Shown: in pieces, positions 59,801 to 64,000 of the stretch
Layout: each line of letters starts with the position of its first letter
How positions within the stretch are numbered: position 1 is the stretch's first letter
DNA from: Longimicrobium sp.
GTDB lineage: Bacteria; Gemmatimonadota; Gemmatimonadetes; Longimicrobiales; Longimicrobiaceae
DNA length: 64,000 nucleotides
Assembly: GCF_036388275.1 (NCBI RefSeq)
Contig: NZ_DASVSF010000089.1
Coordinates: 124,001 to 188,000, forward strand
Direction: 5' to 3'
Notes under the pieces: model-generated
What the model saw: only the letters and a program-made list of their open reading frames with translations
What the model was told of the DNA's origin: nothing
The model's database searches: none
Made by a program: the position numbers and the translations under genes

Positions 59801-62800
59801 GTGCTGGACACCTCCGGGGCCACGGGCCCCGGCGACCGGCTCAAGCGCGTCAAGGAGCAGGTGCGCGCCATCCCCCGGCGGGGAATCGGGTACGGCGTGC
59901 TGCGCTACCTGGGTCCCGACGCGGAACTGCGCGCCCGTCTCGCGGGCCAGGCGGACCCGGAGGTCGTGTTCAACTACCTGGGCCAGTTCGACTCGGCTCC
60001 CATGGCCGGCGCGCGGCTGGCCTTCGCCGGTGGCGCGCGCGGGCGGGAGTGGAGCCCGCTGAACCGCCGGCGCTGCCTGCTGGAGGTGAACGGCCAGGTG
60101 CTCGGCGGGTGCCTGCGCCTGGAATGGACGTACTCCGAGGGAACGCACCGGCGCGAAACCGTCGAGCGGCTGGCGGAGGCCTGCCTCGAGGCGCTGCGCG
60201 CGACCGTCGCGCACTGCCGCGAGCAGGGCGCGGGCGGGTTCACCCCGTCGGATTTTCCGCTCGCGGAACTCACGCAGGAACAGCTCGACGCGCTGCCGAC
60301 GGGGATGGGCGGCCTGGAAGACCTGTACCCGCTCTCCCCCATGCAGGCGGGAATGCTGTACCACGCCCTTTCCGGCGCCGGGGACCAGGCGTACCAGGTG
60401 CAGCTGGCGCACCGGCTGGAGGGAACCCTCGATGTGCCCCTCCTTCGCCGCGCCTGGGCCGAGGTGATGGCCCGGCACTCCATCCTGCGCACCTCGTTCG
60501 TGTGGAAGGGCCTCCCGCGTCCGCTGCAGCGGGTGCACACCCGGGCCGAGCTTCCGTGGACCGAGGAAGACTGGACGCCGCTTTCCGCGGGCGAGCAGGA
60601 GGCGGCGCTGGAAAGGTACCTGGCCGCGGACCACGCGCGGGGCTACGCGCTCGACGAGCCGCCGCTGATGCGATGCGCCCTCCTGCGCGTCGGCGCGGAC
60701 GCGCACTGGCTGGTGTGGAGCCAGCACCACCTGCTCACCGACGGATGGTCCGCCGCGCGGGTGTGGAGCGAGGTGACGCAACTGTACGAGGGGTGGCGCA
60801 CCGGGCAGGTGGTGGAGCTGGGCCGCGTGCGGCCGTACCGCGACTACGTGGCGTGGGTGCTCCGGCAGGACGAAGGGGCGGCCGAGTGCTACTGGCGCGG
60901 CGTGCTCGCCGGCTTCGCCTCGCCCACGCCGCTCCCCTCGGCGCGGCCCGCGGAACCCGGCGCCGCCATGCGCCCGGCGGAACGCGTGGCGGTCCTCCCC
61001 GCCGGGCTTACGCGGCGGCTGGAGGAAGCCGCCCGCGGCATGCAGGTGACGCTCAACACCCTTGCCCAAGGTGCGTGGGGACTGGTGCTTTCCCGGTACG
61101 CCGGCGAGGACGACGTGGTCTTCGGGACCACCGTGTCCAGCCGCCCGGCCGAGCTGGACGGCGCCGAGGAGATGGCGGGGGTCTTCATCAACACCCTCCC
61201 CGTGCGCATGCGCGTGCCCGGCCACGCCCGGGCCGGCGCCTGGCTGGCCGAAGTGCAGCGCGGCCAGGCCGCCGCCCGTGAATTCGAATACACGTCCCTG
61301 GTGCAGGTGCAGGGGTGGAGTGAGGTGCCCCGCGGTACGCCGCTTTTCGAAAGCCACTTCATCTTCGAGAAATTCCCGGCGGCGCGCGCCGCGGAGGAAC
61401 CGGCGGCCCCGCGGCTCCGGGTGGCCGAGGCGCGCGGGGTGGACTGGAACACCTATCCGCTCTCCCTCATGGTCGTCCCCGGGCGGGAGCTGGTGCTGGG
61501 GCTGAGCTACGACGGAAACCGCTTCGACGAAGCCACGATCGAGCGGATCCAGCGCCACGTCGGAGTGGTGCTGGAGCAGCTCGCCGATGCTCCCGGGGCG
61601 CGGCTCTCGGCCCTCCGCATGATGGGCGATGACGAGCGGCGGATGGTCGTCGAGGAGTGGAACCGCACCGACGCCGAATATCCCGGCGGTGTGTGCATCC
61701 ACCAGCTGTTCGAGGCCCAGGCCGACCGGACGCCGGACGCGCCCGCGGTGGTCTTTGGCGGCGACCGCCTGACGTATCGCGAGCTGGACGAGCACGCCAA
61801 TCGCCTGGCGCACCACCTTGCCGGGCTGGGCGTGGGGCCGGAGGTACGCGTCGGCCTGTGCCTGGAGCGCGGCCCGGAGCTGATGGCCGCCATGCTGGGG
61901 GTGATGAAGGCGGGCGGCGCGTACGTCCCGGTCGATCCGGGGCACCCGGCGGAGCGGATCGGCTACGTCATGGACGACGCGGCCGCGTCGGTGGTGCTCA
62001 CGCAGCAGCGGTTGCGCGACCGCATCCCCGTCGGCGCCGGGGTCCGCGTGGTCGTGGTCGACGCCGAGGGCGAGGGGATCGGCTCCGGGCCGGCGGCGCG
62101 GCCCGAGAGCGGCGTCACCAGCGAGAACCTGGCGTACGTCATCTATACCTCGGGAAGCACGGGGCGCCCCAAGGGGGTTGCCATGCACCACCGGGGGGTC
62201 GCCAACTACGTCCATTGGGGGGTCGGCCACTACGGCGCCCGCCGGGGAAACGGGTCCCCCGTCTTCTCGTCGATGGCCGTCGACCTCACCATCACCAACC
62301 TCCTTCCCCTGTTCGCCGGGCTCCCCGTTCACCTTCTCCCCGAGGAGAACGCGGTCGAGGCGCTGGCCGAGGCGCTGCGGGCCGGGCCGGGTTTCGGCCT
62401 CGTCAAGATCACCCCCGTGCACCTGTCGCTCCTCACTCCCCTGCTCACGGCCGAGCAGGCGCGTGCCGCCGCCCACACGCTGGTGATCGGGGCCGACTTC
62501 CTTTCCGCCGAACCCACCGTGTTCTGGCAGGAGAACGCGCCGGGAGTGCGGCTGATGAACGAGTACGGCCCAACCGAAACGGTCGTCGGCTGCTCGGCCT
62601 ACACGCTGCCCCCCGGCCGCCACCGCAACGGCCCCGTTCCCGTGGGCGGGCCCATCCACAACCTGAAGTTCTACGTCCTCGACGCGGACCTGCGGCCCGT
62701 CCCCGTGGGCGTCCCCGGCGAGCTGCACGTCGGTGGGGCGGGGGTGGCCCGCGGCTACCACGGCCGCCCCGCGCTGAGCGCCGAGAAGTTCGTTCCCGAC

Positions 62801-63505
62801 CCCTTCGCCGGGGCCGGCGCGCGCATGTACCGCACGGGAGACCGGGCCCGCTGGCTCGACGGCGGCAACCTGATGATCCTGGGCCGCACCGACCGCCAGG
62901 TGAAGCTGCGCGGCCACCGGGTCGAGCTGGGCGAGGTCGAGGGGGTGCTGCTGCGCCACCCGTCGGTCACCGGGTGCGTCGCCATGGTGCGCGAGGACGA
63001 GCCCGGCGACCGGCGCCTGGTGGCGTACGTGGCGGGCGTGGTTGACGCGGACGAGCTGCGCGCGCACGTGGGACGGACCCTGCCCGGGCACATGGTCCCG
63101 TCCGCGTTCGTCGTCCTGGACCAGCTGCCGCGGTCCGCCACCGGCAAGCTGGACCCCCGGTCGTTCCCCGCGCCCGACTACGCACGCGAGCCGCGGGAGT
63201 ACCAGGCCCCCCGCACGCCCGTGGAAGAGGTGCTGGCCGGCATCTGGTCGGAGGTGCTGCAGGTGGACCGGGTGGGTACGGACGACGGCTTCTTCGCGCT
63301 GGGCGGGCACTCGCTGCTGGCCATGCGGCTCGCCGGCCGGGTGCAGGCCACGTTCGGCGTGGAGCTGCCCATCCACGCCGTGTTTTCCGCCACCAGCCTC
63401 GAGGCGATGGCGGCCGGGATCGAACGGGCCGTCTACGAAAGGGTTCTCGCCATGCCCGAGCCGCAGGACGAGCAGCTCGCGCTCACGCCGGCCGGGGGAG
63501 GCTGA
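50816..63505 (+). CDS. Hybrid PKS-NRPS: KS-AT-ACP-aminotransferase-C-A-T-E-C-A-T
   Basis: This 4229-residue protein starts with an ATG 4 bp after the previous stop. KS: Cys196 (TACSTSL), His332 (HGTGT), His371 (NVGH). AT: Ser662 (GHSLGEY) with HAFH, hence malonyl-type. ACP: Ser994 (GFDSL). A Pro/Ala linker leads to a GSA-type aminotransferase (~1185-1610) with PLP Lys1471 (TYGKIVAGG). Next come C5 (HHAALDG), A5 (code about DGLAVGNAI, unassigned), T5 (GGDSI, the form seen before E domains), epimerase (HHLVVDG, NYLGQF), C6 (HHLLTDG, SPMQAGML, D-accepting type), A6 (code DLTKVGEVG, asparagine) and T6 (Ser4166). This order is that of McyE- and mycosubtilin-type modules. The chain gains two malonate carbons, the beta-keto is transaminated to a beta-amine, then a D-residue and Asn are added. 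Confidence 0.9.
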   Translation: MRNETDHPGFPTGMAEHLEGERTGLEVAVVGMAGRFPGAGDIDAFWSNLREGVECITFFTREEQEAEGVSPAVLDHPGYVRARGVLRGADEIDAALFGLTPRDAQVLDPQHRVLLECAWSALEHAGYDPARPDGPIGVFAGSGTTTYQKQVESNPEVVAAVGPLRVSLWNEKDQLAAGISYRLNLRGPALAVQTACSTSLVAVHLACQSLINGECDIALAGGVSIGVPQRRGYFYTPDGIGSPDGHCRALDAGAAGSVGGSGAGMVALKRLDQALADGDTVHAVIRGSAINNDGAQKVGYTAPSVAGQAGVVSEALSVAGVDPATLQYVETHGTGTPLGDAIELKALAEVLARGGGSRPCAIGSVKPNVGHLDTAAGVTGLIKTVLALEHREIPPSLNCAVPNPEIHASGGHMFVNTELRPWERNATPRRAGVSSFGIGGTNAHAVLEEAPPREPSGPSRPLQLLPLSARTPEALARAALDLADFLERKGPPLADAAFTLQRGRRELEHRLAVVCADAGDGAARLRDAAVRATAAIPRTDRPVALMFPGVGTQHVDMGRGLYEAEPAYREAVDTCCELLLPVVGSDLREVMFTPGGEGGGGAERGGGWNLRRLLGRGGDEGDEGPRLDETRFAQPAMFVVEYALATLWMSWGVHPRALIGHSLGEYVAACVAGVLRLEDALRLVALRARLIDALPPGAMLAVPLGEAALREILPAALDVAAVNTPESCVVAGPPGEIEAFEAALAGREIVSRRLPARHAFHSRAMEQVADGLERLLAGFELRAPEIPFVSNVTGTWITDQAARSPAYWARHLSHTVRFADGVATLRGEPGWVLLEAGPGQTLGAWAMQHPAGGERQAVLSSLRHQHNQVPDLRFLLDTLAGLWAAGVGVDWKAFSRGERRHRVPLPGYPFERRRYWVDTPAAAVAGRTEQVATTSHEKGPHTMENLPAAAERAESSPRRQVILQRLTALTAEMTGIEERHVDTGTDFFQAGFDSLLLLQAIQTIEKRIGVRVSLVELLEEITTLGALAAHLDRALPAEVVLEGTPGPAAEVHPRPAPAPDASAAPRPQGPSAVPAPPAFYPPPGAPALPAAGESGGQGPLEQLIARQYEFLAQQSAQHFQLMSQQLAALRGEAAAPPAPGVVAGEAVPPAGAGLDAPVPRTVPQSPRAKIQPETFVAYQPLNTEAPAGMTAGQKEYLDGFMARYVERTRTSKAHQARYHLPLADSRVTARFRRAWKEILYPIAGERAAGSRIWDPDGNEYVDIGMAYGCGLFGHAPDFVTRAMQEQIERGYGLGPQSLLAGRAAELVCELGGNERAVFCNSGTEAVMGAIRAARAYTGRSRIAYFSGSYHGWADSVVGRPFVSGDRREVRPSAPGVPALPLGDVLMLDFDEPSSLEVLARHAGEIAVVLVEPVQSRRPDLKPFAFLRELRRITREAGALLLFDELITGFRMGAGGAQAFFGIDADLVTYGKIVAGGLPMGVVAGTREVMSVFDGGLWNYGDDSYPTGQRTLFAGAYFKHPLSMAVACAILEEIRRRGPAMYDRLEERTTRLVDRINAFFESGGYPITAAHFSSSFRFFFGPEIRFPDLFNHHLVHEGIYVIPETGTYFLSTAHSDDDLEKVFQAIRASAEAMRRGGFIPGPAAGTPALEGGEPAGAEPRVLPLTEGQRQLWIESQMGDDANRAYVESTSIRLHGALDAGALTVALQGLVDRHDTLRITIAPDGDAQLVHPSLRVELPVEDFRGTPPGEREARVSRWVRATVQRPFDLEHGPLVRFALAAVADDEHVLLFDSHHAALDGWSFGVLWKELDTLYTAARDGRPAGLPPVSDHAGTVRSQVAAVGDDSAALAYWLEQFADGAPVLDLPGDRPRPPARSYRGERLTRTLRGGLVERLAQAGRPHGFTLFNTLYSACFVWLSRLAEQDDVVVGTPAAGQAGRAGARDMVGYGINVLPLRVRVDGASSFLEHARAVRRALLRGLEHQAFSFPRLVDTLLRSRDPSRPPVFAVGMHLDRTRGEASLGGLRAEFHDNFGGGSKVDLNLGITETDDELEVRCDYSTDLFDHETVERWLGLFERLLEQVAADPGTRLRDLALIGPEERRRVLEEWNRTETAVPPASIQQQVQEQAALAPGAVALEWEGGVLTRGGLNERANRLAHHLAGLGVGPEVRVGLLLERGPELVVSMLAVLRAGGAYVPLDAAHPADRLGFMLADSAAAVLVTRGGAPAGMALPPGLRVVSLDEAGDALAGHPAGPPPLRAAAGNLAYVIYTSGSTGTPKGVAVEHGALANVCAWHGRALRITPADRSAQLISAGFDGSVLEIWPPLACGARVQLVPDGLRGDPPALRDWMVRRETTLATTPVSLTEPLLALEWPAAGALRWMVSGADRLRVRPGAGVPFGVTNNYGPTECTAIVTSTRVEAEGDRAPCIGRPGDNSRVFVLDAALHPAPVGVPGELFVGGAQVARGYLGRPALTAERFVPDPFAARPGSRLYRTGDRVRWLADGTLDFVGRRDAQVKVRGFRIEPGEIETVLRRHPGVADCAVVPRDEGGGGVRLAAYVVGPADADTLRAHLRRSLPEYMVPAAFVALDALPLTPNGKLDGRALPAPEYATGQGGRAPGTPAEVALAGIWAEVLGVEQVGVDDGFFEIGGDSILAIQVASRARRAGLQISPRHLFEHQSVAALARAAGPLDAPARPAGQAREQGSAPLTPIQALFLGSGHPEPWHFNQSVLLKVDPAVSDAHLDAALAKVVRHHDGLRLRFRETAAGWEQWHADDAGIVMERVDLAGLSEDEQDRARHEAASERQAGLHLEHGPLGRAVLFDEGARGRVLLLVLHHLVVDGVSWRVLRDDLERACTRLKAGKPVDLGPRTTSYARWAGVLRAYAAGGAPAAEAGYWLAQGPDGIAPLPLDGPAGGTVAGERSVAVQLDAGETSALLHEVPAAYRTQVGDVLLAALCDALGRWTGSPRVRLSLEGHGREEEIADGVDLTRTVGWFTTVFPLVLDTSGATGPGDRLKRVKEQVRAIPRRGIGYGVLRYLGPDAELRARLAGQADPEVVFNYLGQFDSAPMAGARLAFAGGARGREWSPLNRRRCLLEVNGQVLGGCLRLEWTYSEGTHRRETVERLAEACLEALRATVAHCREQGAGGFTPSDFPLAELTQEQLDALPTGMGGLEDLYPLSPMQAGMLYHALSGAGDQAYQVQLAHRLEGTLDVPLLRRAWAEVMARHSILRTSFVWKGLPRPLQRVHTRAELPWTEEDWTPLSAGEQEAALERYLAADHARGYALDEPPLMRCALLRVGADAHWLVWSQHHLLTDGWSAARVWSEVTQLYEGWRTGQVVELGRVRPYRDYVAWVLRQDEGAAECYWRGVLAGFASPTPLPSARPAEPGAAMRPAERVAVLPAGLTRRLEEAARGMQVTLNTLAQGAWGLVLSRYAGEDDVVFGTTVSSRPAELDGAEEMAGVFINTLPVRMRVPGHARAGAWLAEVQRGQAAAREFEYTSLVQVQGWSEVPRGTPLFESHFIFEKFPAARAAEEPAAPRLRVAEARGVDWNTYPLSLMVVPGRELVLGLSYDGNRFDEATIERIQRHVGVVLEQLADAPGARLSALRMMGDDERRMVVEEWNRTDAEYPGGVCIHQLFEAQADRTPDAPAVVFGGDRLTYRELDEHANRLAHHLAGLGVGPEVRVGLCLERGPELMAAMLGVMKAGGAYVPVDPGHPAERIGYVMDDAAASVVLTQQRLRDRIPVGAGVRVVVVDAEGEGIGSGPAARPESGVTSENLAYVIYTSGSTGRPKGVAMHHRGVANYVHWGVGHYGARRGNGSPVFSSMAVDLTITNLLPLFAGLPVHLLPEENAVEALAEALRAGPGFGLVKITPVHLSLLTPLLTAEQARAAAHTLVIGADFLSAEPTVFWQENAPGVRLMNEYGPTETVVGCSAYTLPPGRHRNGPVPVGGPIHNLKFYVLDADLRPVPVGVPGELHVGGAGVARGYHGRPALSAEKFVPDPFAGAGARMYRTGDRARWLDGGNLMILGRTDRQVKLRGHRVELGEVEGVLLRHPSVTGCVAMVREDEPGDRRLVAYVAGVVDADELRAHVGRTLPGHMVPSAFVVLDQLPRSATGKLDPRSFPAPDYAREPREYQAPRTPVEEVLAGIWSEVLQVDRVGTDDGFFALGGHSLLAMRLAGRVQATFGVELPIHAVFSATSLEAMAAGIERAVYERVLAMPEPQDEQLALTPAGGG

Positions 63506-63506
63506 G

Positions 63507-64000
63507 GTGGCGGCCGAGCACACCATGCAGCCCTCGGGGGAGCTGTCCCCCGCCAAACGGGCGCTGCTGCAGGCCATTCTCCGGGGAGAGAGCCGCGCGG
63601 CCCCCATCCCGCGCCGCCCCCCCGGCGCCGAGGCCCCGCTCTCGTCCGCGCAGGAGCGGGTCTGGTTCCTCGACCGCCTGCAGCAGGGCGGAAGCGCCTA
63701 CATCATCTCCGAGGCGCTGCGCCTTTCGGGCGCCATGGACGAATCGGCGCTGCGGCGGGCCCTCGGCGAGGTGGTGCGCCGCCACGAGGCGCTGCGCACC
63801 ACCTTCCGGGAGGCCGACGGGGTGCCGGTGCAGGTGGTCGGCCCTTTCGCGGGCCTGGCGCTGCCGGTGGACGACCTTTCGTCGCTGGACGAGCCCGCCC
63901 GCGAGCAGCGGGTGGCGAGCCTCACCGCCGCCGAGGCGGCGCTGCCGTTCGATCTCGCGGCGGGCCCGCTGTTTCGCGCGCGGCTGCTGCGCCTGGCGCC
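63507..64000 (+). CDS. NRPS, N-terminal condensation domain (3' end cut by window)
   Basis: The frame begins with GTG at 63507, one base after the hybrid gene's stop, and stays open to the window end (164 codons). After a ~45-residue leader (SPAKRALLQAILRGES) the condensation domain begins with SSAQERVWFLDRLQ, the pattern of L-accepting C domains, and continues through RRHEALRTTF and LPFDLAAGPLFRARLL. The HHxxxDG motif would lie just beyond the window. The close spacing to the hybrid gene suggests translational coupling and that it is the next protein of the same assembly line. Further modules and the releasing domain should lie to the right. Confidence 0.85.
   Translation, partial: MAAEHTMQPSGELSPAKRALLQAILRGESRAAPIPRRPPGAEAPLSSAQERVWFLDRLQQGGSAYIISEALRLSGAMDESALRRALGEVVRRHEALRTTFREADGVPVQVVGPFAGLALPVDDLSSLDEPAREQRVASLTAAEAALPFDLAAGPLFRARLLRLA

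Overview
The window is GC-rich (roughly 70 %) bacterial DNA with dense genes, long multidomain proteins and many GTG/TTG start candidates. A signal-peptide protein with outer-membrane-barrel character points to a diderm. The SARP-cyclase-TPR regulator and the very large NRPS/PKS genes would fit Gemmatimonadota (Longimicrobium-like) or a similar high-GC diderm; that placement is inference. No rRNA, complete tRNA, CRISPR array, integrase or transposase is visible.

Two halves meet at about 33.5 kb, where the 3' half of a tRNA-Arg(UCU) gene (anticodon loop to discriminator base) is followed by an intrinsic terminator. Such a fragment is what a tRNA-integrating element leaves at its far end, so positions 1 to about 33,507 are read as part of an integrated island whose other end, with the intact tRNA and probably the integrase, lies left of the window.

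The island half carries conflict/defence-type genes. Two unknown genes (the first cut by the window edge) are followed by a minus-strand set with an SF1 UPF1-like helicase between two zinc-cluster proteins (1.6-7.2 kb). Next come a CHAT-protease protein (7.6-11.3 kb), a nuclease-STAND-repeat protein (11.6-15.8 kb), an unknown gene, and a SARP/cyclase/TolB/TPR regulator divergent from a membrane protein, a small beta protein and a secreted barrel-like protein (17.3-22.6 kb). The rest is a small duplicated-domain protein, a second nuclease-STAND protein (23.7-28.2 kb), a divergent SF1 helicase fused to a phospholipase-D nuclease (28.4-32.2 kb) and a Ser/Thr kinase remnant. Six of these genes are broken by small indels. 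Each break can be placed because the conserved protein continues in another frame, and correcting it gives a whole number of codons.

The right half (33.9-64 kb) has no broken genes. A PLP aminotransferase and an unusual FkbM methyltransferase-acyltransferase-carrier fusion run leftward. Divergent from them is a tightly coupled NRPS/PKS operon: a four-module NRPS (C-A-T x4), a hybrid KS-AT-ACP-aminotransferase-C-A-T-E-C-A-T protein, and the start of a third NRPS gene cut by the window end. The predicted partial product order is X1-Thr-X3-X4-(malonate-derived beta-amino unit)-D-X5-Asn-..., a peptide with a beta-amino extension unit inside the chain.
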